Of a stretch of DNA of 28,422 nt, positions 1 through 7,669 are shown piece after piece; the stretch's first letter is position 1; each line of letters opens with the position of its first letter. The notes beneath the pieces are model-generated. The model was not told the origin of the DNA. It saw only the letters and a program-made list of their open reading frames with translations, and searched no databases. The stretch lies in NCBI GenBank assembly GCA_043819695.1, contig JBDREM010000060.1, positions 1 to 28,422 of the forward strand, given 5' to 3'. This DNA is from CAYLQD01 sp043819695 (lineage in GTDB: Bacteria; Planctomycetota; PUPC01). Made by a program: the position numbers and the translations under genes.

Positions 1-1
1 C

Positions 2-928
2 GCCACCGGCGGCGTCGAGGCGCAGCCCGACGAGTACCTGCTCGGGACGAACCCCACCGTCATGACGCAGAGGACGTTCGAACGGATGCTGGCCGACGGC
101 GACCCCAAGGCGGCCGGCGCGGGCACTGTCGTGATGATCCAGTGCGTCGGCTCCCGCGACGATCAGCGCCCGTACTGCAGCCGCGTCTGCTGCGGGCACG
201 CCGTGAAGAACGCTCTCAAGCTCAAGGAGCTCAACCCCGACGCCGACGTCGTCGTGCTCCACCGCGACGTGCGGACCTACGGGTTCTACGAGAAGTACTA
301 CCACGAGGCGCGGGACAAGGGCGTCTTGTTCGCCCGCTATGAGCCGCCGGACCGGCCGCAGGTGTCCGGCACGAACGGCGCTCTGAACGTCTCGTTCGTC
401 GACCTCGTGACAGGTGACAAGATCGACCTCGAGCCCGACCTTCTGATCCTGAGCAGCGGGATCAAGCCCAACGAGGACAACCTCCGGCTGGCCGAGGTCG
501 CCGGCCTCGAGTTGAACGAAGACGGGTTCTTCGCCGAGGCGAACCCGAAGGCGGCGCCGCTCGATTCCGTGGACCGCGGCAAATACTTCTGCGGCCTGTG
601 CCACTCGCCGAACTACATCGAGGACGCCATCTCCCAGGGCAAGGCGGCGGCGGCGCGCGCCTCGGCGCTGCTCTGGCGCGGCCTGGCCGACCTCGCCGAG
701 AACCGGGCCTACGTCAACGAGCGCCGCTGCTCCGGATGCGGCCTCTGCGTGACCGACTGCCCCTACGACGCACGCGTGATCGACCCGAACAGCAACAAGG
801 CCGTGGTGCTCGATGACGTTTGCAAGGGCTGCGGCACCTGCGTGATAACGTGCCCCAACGGCGCGTCCCAGCAATATGATTTCGAGCGTTCGACCGTATT
901 GGACGTTCTGGACGAGATGTTGGCCTGA
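2..928 (+). CDS. hdrA: HdrA-like flavoprotein, C-terminal part (cut by window start)
   Basis: This is the C-terminal 308 residues of an HdrA-type subunit, the FAD and iron-sulfur electron-splitting subunit of heterodisulfide-reductase-like complexes. The reading frame is open from base 2, and the first visible codons (ATGGVEAQPDEYL) match the internal part of HdrA, so the true start lies upstream. Visible motifs are VMIQCVGSRDD, CSRVCCGHAVKNA, a late flavin-domain segment (YFCGLCHSPNYIEDAISQGKAAA), and two C-terminal ferredoxin clusters, CSGCGLCVTDCP and CKGCGTCVITCP. The sequence aligns along its length with the second half of the complete HdrA at 4180-7179, so the two are paralogues. It is followed 20 bases later by an MvhD gene, the usual HdrA partner. 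Size and domain content of the missing N-terminus are unknown. Confidence 0.9.
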   Translation, partial: ATGGVEAQPDEYLLGTNPTVMTQRTFERMLADGDPKAAGAGTVVMIQCVGSRDDQRPYCSRVCCGHAVKNALKLKELNPDADVVVLHRDVRTYGFYEKYYHEARDKGVLFARYEPPDRPQVSGTNGALNVSFVDLVTGDKIDLEPDLLILSSGIKPNEDNLRLAEVAGLELNEDGFFAEANPKAAPLDSVDRGKYFCGLCHSPNYIEDAISQGKAAAARASALLWRGLADLAENRAYVNERRCSGCGLCVTDCPYDARVIDPNSNKAVVLDDVCKGCGTCVITCPNGASQQYDFERSTVLDVLDEMLA

Positions 929-948
929 AGCGGCCCAGGAGGAATTTC

Positions 949-1389
949 GTGGAGCAAGCTCAACAAGCGGACACGTTCGAGCCGAAGATCGTCGCCTTCC
1001 TGTGCAACTGGTGCACTTACACCGGCGCCGACCTCGCCGGCACGAGCCGCCTGCAATATCCGCCGAACGTGCGGATAGTGAGGCTCATGTGCACCGGCGC
1101 CGTCGACACCATATACGTGCTCAAGGCCCTTCTCGAGGGCGCCGACGGCGTGCTCATCGGCGGGTGCCACCCGGGCGACTGCCACTACCAGACCGGCAAC
1201 TACAAGGCCCGCCGGCGCGTCGCCATTCTGAAAAAGATACTCAGCCGGGTCGGGTTCGATGAAGAGCGCATCTGGCTGCGGTGGATCAGCGCGTCGGAGG
1301 GCAAATTGTTCGCCGACACGGTCACGCAAATGGTCGAGGAGTTGAAGGCAAAAGGCCCCAACCCGGCCAGGGCGATGTGGGCCGTCTAG
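949..1389 (+). CDS. mvhD: MvhD-like hydrogenase/Hdr iron-sulfur subunit, copy 1
   Basis: A 146-residue MvhD-family [2Fe-2S] protein. In characterised systems MvhD passes electrons from a hydrogenase or other dehydrogenase to HdrA. Key cysteines are visible: CNWC at residues 19-22, a single Cys in the middle (MCTG), and the signature GCHPGDCHY. Length is typical for the family. The start is GTG at 949, chosen because AGGAGG lies 7-12 bases upstream and the conserved EPKIVAFLCNWC segment begins shortly after. It lies directly between the truncated HdrA and the FdhB-like gene. A paralogue with the same neighbours is at 7201-7662. The electron donor it serves here is inferred from context only. 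Confidence 0.92.
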   Translation: MEQAQQADTFEPKIVAFLCNWCTYTGADLAGTSRLQYPPNVRIVRLMCTGAVDTIYVLKALLEGADGVLIGGCHPGDCHYQTGNYKARRRVAILKKILSRVGFDEERIWLRWISASEGKLFADTVTQMVEELKAKGPNPARAMWAV

Positions 1390-1399
1390 AGGAGCTACG

Positions 1400-2539
1400 A
1401 TGAAAAGCACAACTCTCAAGGTGGAAAACGGAGACGCACTCGGCGCCCTGAGGAAGTTCCTCGGCGGCATGCTCGAGAGCGGGCTGGTCCGGGCGCTGCT
1501 GGCGCCCAAAGAACTGCCCAGCGGAGAAGGCTTCGTCCAGACGCTCGTCAAAGACCCGGCCATGCTCGACGATGCCAACCCGCTGGCCCCGACCATGGCG
1601 GTGCAGTCGGCGCGAATCCTGTCCGACCTGACGGCCACCGACGTCGACGGCCGGATCGGCGTCGTGTTGAAGCCCTGCGAGATGAGGGCCGCGGTCGAGC
1701 TCTCCAAGTTCCTCCAGGTCAACCTGGACAACCTCGTGACCGTCGGCGTTGACTGTCCCGGAACCTACGAGGTCAAGGACTACGCGGCGATGACCGAGGC
1801 GCACCGCGCCGCCTCGGCGCAGGCGCTCATCGAAGGGGCCGGGACGGGCGAAGTGAAAACAGTCGACGCCCCCATCCGCGAAGCGTGCCGGATCTGCGAG
1901 CATCCCACGCCGATGAACACCGACATCACCCTCGCCCTGCTCGGCGGCGACTCGTCCCGGGAGATCGCCGTGATCGTCGCGGAGCGGCTCGAGGGCGAGA
2001 TCGCCGAGAAGCTCTCCCTCGATCTGAAAGACGGAGACCCCGCCGGGCGGAATGAAGCGGCCGAGAAGCTCACCGGCCGCCGCGCGGAGGCGCGAAAGCA
2101 GGCGCTCGCCGAGCTGGCCGAACGGATCGGCACGCTCGACAAGCTGATGGACGTCCTCTCGACCTGCGTCCGCTGCCACAATTGCATGGGCGTCTGCCCG
2201 ATCTGCTACTGCAAAGAGTGCGTGTTCAAGTCGAGCGTCTTCAAGCACCGCTCCGACCAGTTTCTCAACTGGGCCAGCCGCAAGGGCGCCATCCGCATGC
2301 CAAGCGACACGCTCATATTCCACCTGACGCGGCTCAGTCACATGGCCACGTCCTGCGTCAGTTGCGGCATGTGCGACAGCGCCTGCCCCAGCGGCCTTCC
2401 CGTCTCGGCCCTTTTCCACCTGATCGGGGACGACGTGCAGGACATGTTCGAGTATTCACCGGGCAGAGACCCGGCCGAGGAAGCTCCGGTGTCCGTGTTC
2501 AAGGAAGACGAACTGGAGGCGACAGCCGGCGCGCACTAG
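1400..2539 (+). CDS. FdhB/FlxC-like 4Fe-4S dicluster protein, copy 1
   Basis: A 379-residue protein resembling the beta subunit family of F420-linked formate dehydrogenase/hydrogenase and the FlxC-type iron-sulfur subunits of Hdr-Flox clusters. The N-terminal 200 residues carry conserved Cys segments (VVLKPCEMRAAVEL, VGVDCPGTYE, ACRICEHP). The C-terminal part holds two cluster motifs: CVRCHNCMGVCPICYCKEC from residue 256, and CVSCGMCDSACPSG from residue 319. It starts at ATG 1400 with AGGAG just upstream, 10 bases after mvhD copy 1. A shorter paralogue (334 residues) occupies the same position after mvhD copy 2. The fold is reasonably clear, but the true substrate (F420, ferredoxin, NAD or protein partner) cannot be read from sequence. 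Confidence 0.75.
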   Translation: MKSTTLKVENGDALGALRKFLGGMLESGLVRALLAPKELPSGEGFVQTLVKDPAMLDDANPLAPTMAVQSARILSDLTATDVDGRIGVVLKPCEMRAAVELSKFLQVNLDNLVTVGVDCPGTYEVKDYAAMTEAHRAASAQALIEGAGTGEVKTVDAPIREACRICEHPTPMNTDITLALLGGDSSREIAVIVAERLEGEIAEKLSLDLKDGDPAGRNEAAEKLTGRRAEARKQALAELAERIGTLDKLMDVLSTCVRCHNCMGVCPICYCKECVFKSSVFKHRSDQFLNWASRKGAIRMPSDTLIFHLTRLSHMATSCVSCGMCDSACPSGLPVSALFHLIGDDVQDMFEYSPGRDPAEEAPVSVFKEDELEATAGAH

Positions 2540-2570
2540 CCGGGTTTCGCATTTTAGGAGTACCGTACCG

Positions 2571-3062
2571 ATGAGCGAACAGGATCAGGGCACCGACAAG
2601 ATCGTCGTCGAGGATCTCGACCCGACCTTCCGCGACGAGGTGGCTTCGCTTCCCGGCGGCGAGAACATCATGAATTGCTTCGCCTGCGGCACCTGTTCTG
2701 CCGGCTGCCCCGTGACGAACATAGACGAACAATACGACTGCCGAAAAATCATTCGCCAGGTCCTCTTCGGCATGCGCGAGGAGGTCCTCAAGTCGCCGGT
2801 CATCTGGTTCTGCCTGATGTGTTATCGCTGCTACGCGCGCTGCCCCCAGGAGGTGAACTTCACGGACGTGATGAGGGCGCTCCGGCACCTCGCCATCCGC
2901 GACGGATTCGCCCCTGCGGACATGCTCGCCGACAGCGACGAGATCGACCGCCTCGCGCAGATGGTGCGGCGCGACATGGTCAAGAACACCGTCGAGGGCC
3001 GGAAGCAGATGGTGGAGGAACTCAGGGCGAAGCTCGGCAGACCCGCGGAGAGGGGACGTTAA
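2571..3062 (+). CDS. hdrC: HdrC-like iron-sulfur subunit
   Basis: A 163-residue HdrC-type subunit with two [4Fe-4S] motifs, CFACGTCSAGCP (Cys36-Cys46) and CLMCYRCYARCP (Cys81-Cys91), plus the PQEVNFTDVMRALR segment typical of HdrC. In known complexes HdrC wires HdrA to HdrB, the CoM-S-S-CoB (or other disulfide) site. It starts at ATG 2571 with AGGAG 10 bases upstream. Its stop overlaps the next gene's start by one base (TAATG), implying coupled translation. No HdrB gene is adjacent or anywhere in the window, which is unusual for hdrC. The partner might be encoded upstream of the window, or replaced by the FrhB-like protein that follows. Confidence 0.9.
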   Translation: MSEQDQGTDKIVVEDLDPTFRDEVASLPGGENIMNCFACGTCSAGCPVTNIDEQYDCRKIIRQVLFGMREEVLKSPVIWFCLMCYRCYARCPQEVNFTDVMRALRHLAIRDGFAPADMLADSDEIDRLAQMVRRDMVKNTVEGRKQMVEELRAKLGRPAERGR

Positions 3063-4180
3063 TGCGACGCGATACAGTGAAGAGCTTTCGGGATTTGATC
3101 GGCGAGGTGCAGTCTCGCGGCCTCTGCGGCCGCTGCGGCGGCTGCGTGTCCTTTTGCTCGGCCGGCGAACTGAACGCTCTCCGCTTCGGCAAGGACGGCC
3201 TGCCTGAGTTTGCGAACGAGGAGAACTGCCTGGAGTGCGGCATTTGCTACCTGGTATGCCCGCAGATAAAGGCTCTCGACCACGAACTGAGGAACAAGTT
3301 CCGCTGGAAGAAGCCGATCGGCCCCTGGCGCGCGTTGCGGTCGGCTCGGACAACGAAGCGCAAGGTCGCCTCGGTCGCGACGGACGGCGGCGTCGTGACG
3401 TCGTTGCTGCTGTACGCACTCGACGAGGGTCTGATTGACGGCGCGGTCGTCTCGCGCCGGACCGGCCCGTTCTCGCGCGTGCCAACGGTGGCGACGACGG
3501 CGAAAGAGATCATCGACGCGGCCGGATCCCATTTCGACGAAGTGTCTCATCTCGCAGAGATCGGCAAGTCCTACACCTCGTTCGTGCCGGTGATCCGCGA
3601 GGTCGGCAAGCTCCGCCAACGCGGCCTGAACAGGGTGGCGTTCGTGGGCACACCCTGCCAGGTCTACTCGCTGCGGAAGATGCAGGCGCTCAAGGTCGTT
3701 CCGTCCGAGACGATCGCATTGGTGATCGGTCTCTTCTGCATGGAGAACTTCCTCCTCACCAGCGAGGCCCGGAAGAAGCTGGAAAACAAGCTCGGCATAA
3801 AGCTGGCCAACGTGGCCAGGATGAACATCAAGGACGACGTGGTTCTGACGATGGGAGCCGGCTCCACCCTGCACGTGCCGTTCAAGTCGCTCGACGACAT
3901 GGCGCGACCGGCGTGCTTTGCGTGCCCGGACTTTGCGAACGAGTTCGCCGACATCTCGTGCGGCGGCCTCGGCTCGCCCGACGGCTACACAACGACCGCG
4001 GTGCGAACGGCCGCCGGCGAGCGAATCTACAACGGAGCCCGGCGAAAAGGGTTCATCCGCGAGATGAGCTTCAAGAGCAAGGAGGAATCCACGCTCCACG
4101 CAACCACCCTGATGGCGAAGATCGTCTCGTTCACCCGAAGAAAGCAGCGTCGAGCCGCGCACGTATTGGAGAACCGCTGA
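3062..4180 (+). CDS. FrhB-like (coenzyme F420 hydrogenase/dehydrogenase beta family) flavoprotein
   Basis: A 372-residue FrhB-family protein. The N-terminus has two ferredoxin-like motifs, CGRCGGCVSFC (Cys22-Cys32) and CLECGICYLVCPQ (Cys56-Cys66). The FrhB core follows: SVATDGGVVTSLLLYAL, FVGTPCQVYSLRKMQ, LFCMENF and a CFACPDFANEFADISCGG segment. The family binds FAD and iron-sulfur clusters and, in archaea, reduces or oxidises F420; bacterial members often use other partners. The start is ATG 3062, overlapping the hdrC stop by one base. The stop overlaps the next hdrA start by one base (TGATG). Its position between hdrC and hdrA suggests it is a subunit of the Hdr-like complex. Use of F420 is not demonstrated; no F420 synthesis gene is in the window. 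Confidence 0.85.
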   Translation: MRRDTVKSFRDLIGEVQSRGLCGRCGGCVSFCSAGELNALRFGKDGLPEFANEENCLECGICYLVCPQIKALDHELRNKFRWKKPIGPWRALRSARTTKRKVASVATDGGVVTSLLLYALDEGLIDGAVVSRRTGPFSRVPTVATTAKEIIDAAGSHFDEVSHLAEIGKSYTSFVPVIREVGKLRQRGLNRVAFVGTPCQVYSLRKMQALKVVPSETIALVIGLFCMENFLLTSEARKKLENKLGIKLANVARMNIKDDVVLTMGAGSTLHVPFKSLDDMARPACFACPDFANEFADISCGGLGSPDGYTTTAVRTAAGERIYNGARRKGFIREMSFKSKEESTLHATTLMAKIVSFTRRKQRRAAHVLENR

Positions 4181-7179
4181 TGCATAAGCGAGCTGCCGTA
4201 ATCGGCGGCGGCGTGGCCGGGATTCAGGCCGCGCTCGACCTCGGCGACATGGGCGTCGAGACGTATCTCATCGAGAGCGAGCCCTCCGTCGGCGGCCGCA
4301 TGGCCCAGCTTGACAAGACCTTCCCGACCAATGACTGCGCGATGTGCATCTTGTCGCCCAAGCTGGTCGAGGTCGGCAGTCATCCTTACGTCACGATCGT
4401 CAGCAACGCCGAGGTTCTCGGCGTCGAAGGCTCCGCGCCCCACTTTCAGGTCAAGGTGCTCAAGAGACCGCGCTACGTTGACGAGGACAAGTGCACCGGC
4501 TGCGGCGTGTGCATGGAAAAGTGCCCGACGAAGGTCCCCGACCCGTACAACAAGGGACTGAGCCTCACGAAGGCTATCCGCATCCCCTTCCCCCAGGCCG
4601 TGCCCGCGCTCCCGATCATGGATCCGACCTACTGCATCTACCACCGGACGGGCAAATGCCGAATCTGCGAAAAAGTCTGCCAGGTGGACGCAATCGACTT
4701 CGAACAGAAAGAGCAAATCATCGAGTTCGAGGTCGGTTCCGTCATCATCGCCTGCGGCAGCCAGGAGTTCGATGCACGGCTGAAGGGCGCGTTCGGCTAC
4801 AAGGTCTTCCCCAACGTGCTGACGAGCATAGAGTTCGAGCGAATACTGAGCGCGTCCGGCCCCACCGGCGGGCACGTGGTCCGGCCGTCGGATCAAAAGG
4901 CGCCCCGGAAAATCGCGATCCTTCAATGCGTGGGGTCGCGCGACATCCAGGCCGGGAACGAGCACTGCTCCGCCATCTGCTGCATGCAGGCCGCGAAGGA
5001 CGCGATCATAGCGCAGGAGCACCTCCCCGACGCCAACACCACCATCTTCTACATGGACGTCCGCGCCTACGGCAAGGGCTTCGACCGCTTCATCGACCGG
5101 GCCGAGGAACAGCACGGGACGCGCTTCATTTGCGGCCGTATTGCGTCGGTCGAGAGCGATCCGGCGACGAACGACCTCACGATCCACTACATCACCCAGG
5201 ACGGATCGATACAGAAGGAAGACTTCGATCTGCTGGTGCTCTCGGTGGGAATAGAGCCGTCGAAGTCGTCGATGGACACCGCCAGGCGCCTTGGAGCGCG
5301 CCTCGACGACAGGGGCTTCGTCCACGTCGACACACTGGCGCCGGTGGACACCAGCCGGCAGGGGGTCTTCGCGTGCGGCAGCGTCTCCGGGCCGAAGGAC
5401 ATTCCCGGGTCGGTCATGGAGGCGAGCGGCGCAGCCTCGGCCGCGGCCGCGACGCTGGGCGAACTGCCGAAGAAAGAGATAGCCGTCGAGTACCCGGACG
5501 AGAAGGACATACGAGGCGAGCCGGCGAGGATCGCAGTCTTCGTGTGCCGCTGCGGGATCAACATCGCCTCGACGGTCGACGTCCCGAACGTGGTGGAATA
5601 CGCCGCCGGGCTTCCCGGGGTGAAGCACGCCGAGGAGATGCTTTTCACGTGCGCGCAGGACTCGCAGAAGATCATAAAGGCCGCCATCGAGGAGAACGGG
5701 ATCAACCGGGTCGTCGTCGCCGCGTGCACCCCGCGCACGCACGAGCCGCTCTTCCAGAAGACGCTCAAAGAGTCGAGCATCAATCCGTACCTGTTCGAGT
5801 TCGCCAACATCCGCGAGCAATGCTCCTGGGTCCACCGGAAGGAGCCGGAGAAGGCGACGGAGAAGGCAAAAGACCTCGTGAGGAACGCCGTCACCAAGGT
5901 GGCCCTCGCCGAGCCCCTGTTCCAGAAGACACTCGAAGTGAACAAGGACGCCCTGGTGATCGGCGGGGGGCCGGCGGGCATGTCCGCCGCGCTCGACCTT
6001 GCCAACCAGGGCTTCCAGGTCCATCTGCTGGAGAAGTCCGGCGAGCTCGGGGGCAACGTCAGGCACCTGCGCGTCACCCTCTCGCGCGAGCAAGCGCAGC
6101 CAAGGCTGCGGTCTCTGATAGATGACGTGCGGAGCAACCCGAGGATCCGAGTCTACATGAACGCGAGGATCAAGGAGATATCGGGATTTGTGGGCAACTT
6201 CACCACCAGACTCGAAGATCCCGAGATAGAGATCGGACACGGCGTCGTCATTGTTGCCACCGGCGCGGAACAGCGTGAGCCGACGGAGTACCTGTACGGG
6301 CAGGATGAACGAGTCGTAACGCAGCGTGAATTCGAGGACATGCTCTACGCAGAAGATGCCTCTGCGATCGGAAACATCAGGTCGGTGGTGATGATCCAGT
6401 GCGTCGGATCTCGAGACGACGAGCATCCTTATTGCAGCCGTGTCTGCTGCGGCCACGCGGTGAAGAATGCATTCAAGCTGAAGGAACTGAATCCCAGGGC
6501 TTCGGTGTACGTCGTGTTCCGCGACGTCCGCACGTACGGGCTCAGGGAGAGGTACTACCGCGAGGTGCGCGGGAAGGGTGTCATCTTCATCCGGCGGAAC
6601 GCCGACGAGAAACCCGCCGTTCACAAGAACGGCGACGCGCTGACCGTTGACGTAAAGGACGCAATACTCGGGCGCGAGCTCAGCATCAAGGCCGATCTGG
6701 TGGTGCTGAGCGCCGGGATCAGGCCGAACCCGGACAACAAGACGCTCTCGCAGTTGTTGAAGGTCCCGCTCGGCAGCGACGGCTTCTTCCTCGAGGCGCA
6801 CGTCAAGCTGCGCCCGGTCGACTTCGCTACCGACGGCGTCTTCGTCTGCGGCCTTGCCCATTACCCAAAGGACGTCGGCGAAACGATCGCTCAGGCGAGG
6901 GCGGCCGCCGGGCGGGCCGCGACCGTTCTCAGCAAGGACACGATCGAGGCCGAGGGCAAGGTGTCGGCCATACGAGAAGAGAGGTGCAGCGGATGCGGCG
7001 CCTGCGTCGAGGTGTGTGCGTACAGCGCCATCGAGCTCGATCCCGAGAAGGGCGTCGCCGTAGTAAACGAGGCGTTGTGCAAGGGCTGTGGCGCCTGTGC
7101 GGCGACCTGCCGGGCCGCGGCAATCGACCTTCGGGGCTTCCGGAACGAACAAATCCTGGAGGCGCTGGCCGCGATATGA
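4180..7179 (+). CDS. hdrA: HdrA-like double-flavin iron-sulfur protein (999 aa)
   Basis: A complete, long HdrA-type protein that appears to contain two flavoprotein halves. The first nucleotide-binding motif is GGGVAG near residues 9-14, followed by the HdrA-typical Cys53/Cys56 (CAMCILSPKL). Ferredoxin motifs follow at Cys105 (CTGCGVCMEKCP) and Cys160 (CRICEKVC). A second unit begins around residue 455 with FVCRCGINIAS, CTPRTHEPLFQ and a second GGGPAG at 595-600, then VMIQCVGSRDD and CSRVCCGHAVKNA. Two C-terminal clusters start at Cys936 (CSGCGACVEVCA) and Cys967 (CKGCGACAATCR); the usual Pro after the last Cys is Ala and Arg. ATG 4180 overlaps the previous stop by one base. HdrA flavin performs electron bifurcation in characterised complexes; bifurcation here is inferred. 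Confidence 0.92.
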   Translation: MHKRAAVIGGGVAGIQAALDLGDMGVETYLIESEPSVGGRMAQLDKTFPTNDCAMCILSPKLVEVGSHPYVTIVSNAEVLGVEGSAPHFQVKVLKRPRYVDEDKCTGCGVCMEKCPTKVPDPYNKGLSLTKAIRIPFPQAVPALPIMDPTYCIYHRTGKCRICEKVCQVDAIDFEQKEQIIEFEVGSVIIACGSQEFDARLKGAFGYKVFPNVLTSIEFERILSASGPTGGHVVRPSDQKAPRKIAILQCVGSRDIQAGNEHCSAICCMQAAKDAIIAQEHLPDANTTIFYMDVRAYGKGFDRFIDRAEEQHGTRFICGRIASVESDPATNDLTIHYITQDGSIQKEDFDLLVLSVGIEPSKSSMDTARRLGARLDDRGFVHVDTLAPVDTSRQGVFACGSVSGPKDIPGSVMEASGAASAAAATLGELPKKEIAVEYPDEKDIRGEPARIAVFVCRCGINIASTVDVPNVVEYAAGLPGVKHAEEMLFTCAQDSQKIIKAAIEENGINRVVVAACTPRTHEPLFQKTLKESSINPYLFEFANIREQCSWVHRKEPEKATEKAKDLVRNAVTKVALAEPLFQKTLEVNKDALVIGGGPAGMSAALDLANQGFQVHLLEKSGELGGNVRHLRVTLSREQAQPRLRSLIDDVRSNPRIRVYMNARIKEISGFVGNFTTRLEDPEIEIGHGVVIVATGAEQREPTEYLYGQDERVVTQREFEDMLYAEDASAIGNIRSVVMIQCVGSRDDEHPYCSRVCCGHAVKNAFKLKELNPRASVYVVFRDVRTYGLRERYYREVRGKGVIFIRRNADEKPAVHKNGDALTVDVKDAILGRELSIKADLVVLSAGIRPNPDNKTLSQLLKVPLGSDGFFLEAHVKLRPVDFATDGVFVCGLAHYPKDVGETIAQARAAAGRAATVLSKDTIEAEGKVSAIREERCSGCGACVEVCAYSAIELDPEKGVAVVNEALCKGCGACAATCRAAAIDLRGFRNEQILEALAAI

Positions 7180-7200
7180 TTACGTTAGGAGGCGAGCGGT

Positions 7201-7662
7201 TTGGCTGACGAGAAACAAGTTGCTGACAAGAGCGCCCCGCCGGCAGAATGGGAGCCGAAGATAGTGGCGTTCCTCTGTAACTGGTGCTCGTACGCGGGCG
7301 CGGACCTCGCCGGCGTGAGCCGGATGCAATACCCGACCAACGTGCGCGTCATACGGGTGCCATGCTCCGGACGGATCAACCCGTTGTACATCGTAAAAGC
7401 CCTGCAGAACGGGGTGGACGGGGTCCTGGTGTCCGGCTGTCACCCGGGAGACTGCCACTACATCAGCGGCAATCTCGTCGCGAAGCGGAAATTCGCACTG
7501 CTCAAGAAGTTCCTCGGGTATCTGGGCATCGAGCCTGAGCGCGTCCAGTTCTCGTGGGTGTCCGCGTCGGAGGGCAGCCGCTTCGCCGCATTGATCGAGA
7601 CCGTGGTGAACGACGTCAAGAAACTCGGGCCGTCAAAGAAACTGCTCAAGGAGACCGGGTGA
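7201..7662 (+). CDS. mvhD: MvhD-like hydrogenase/Hdr iron-sulfur subunit, copy 2
   Basis: A 153-residue MvhD/FlxD-type [2Fe-2S] protein, paralogous to the copy at 949-1389. It shares EPKIVAFLCNWC, GADLAG.SR.QYP.NVR, GCHPGDCHY and the SASEG segment. The start is TTG at 7201, selected because AGGAGG at 7187-7192 is correctly spaced and no ATG lies upstream of the conserved core. It follows the 999-residue HdrA by 21 bases and precedes the second FdhB/FlxC-like gene by 7 bases. It therefore probably connects HdrA to the FdhB/FlxC-like, FlxB-like and FlxA-like proteins encoded next. Confidence 0.92.
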   Translation: MADEKQVADKSAPPAEWEPKIVAFLCNWCSYAGADLAGVSRMQYPTNVRVIRVPCSGRINPLYIVKALQNGVDGVLVSGCHPGDCHYISGNLVAKRKFALLKKFLGYLGIEPERVQFSWVSASEGSRFAALIETVVNDVKKLGPSKKLLKETG

Positions 7663-7669
7663 TTCCATC

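Noticed and set aside
3062..4180. Proof of F420 metabolism
   Set aside because: FrhB-family proteins are found in organisms without F420 and no F420 synthesis gene is visible.
4027..7152. Open frame of over 1000 codons on the minus strand
   Set aside because: It is the antisense shadow of the well-supported HdrA gene; GC-rich codon use leaves the opposite strand open, and the translated product has no recognisable domain.
2..7662. QmoABC complex
   Set aside because: QmoA/QmoB are HdrA-related, but here MvhD is a separate gene and there is no QmoC-like HdrE/HdrC membrane fusion; FrhB-, FdhB- and Flx-like genes fit an Hdr-Flx type better.
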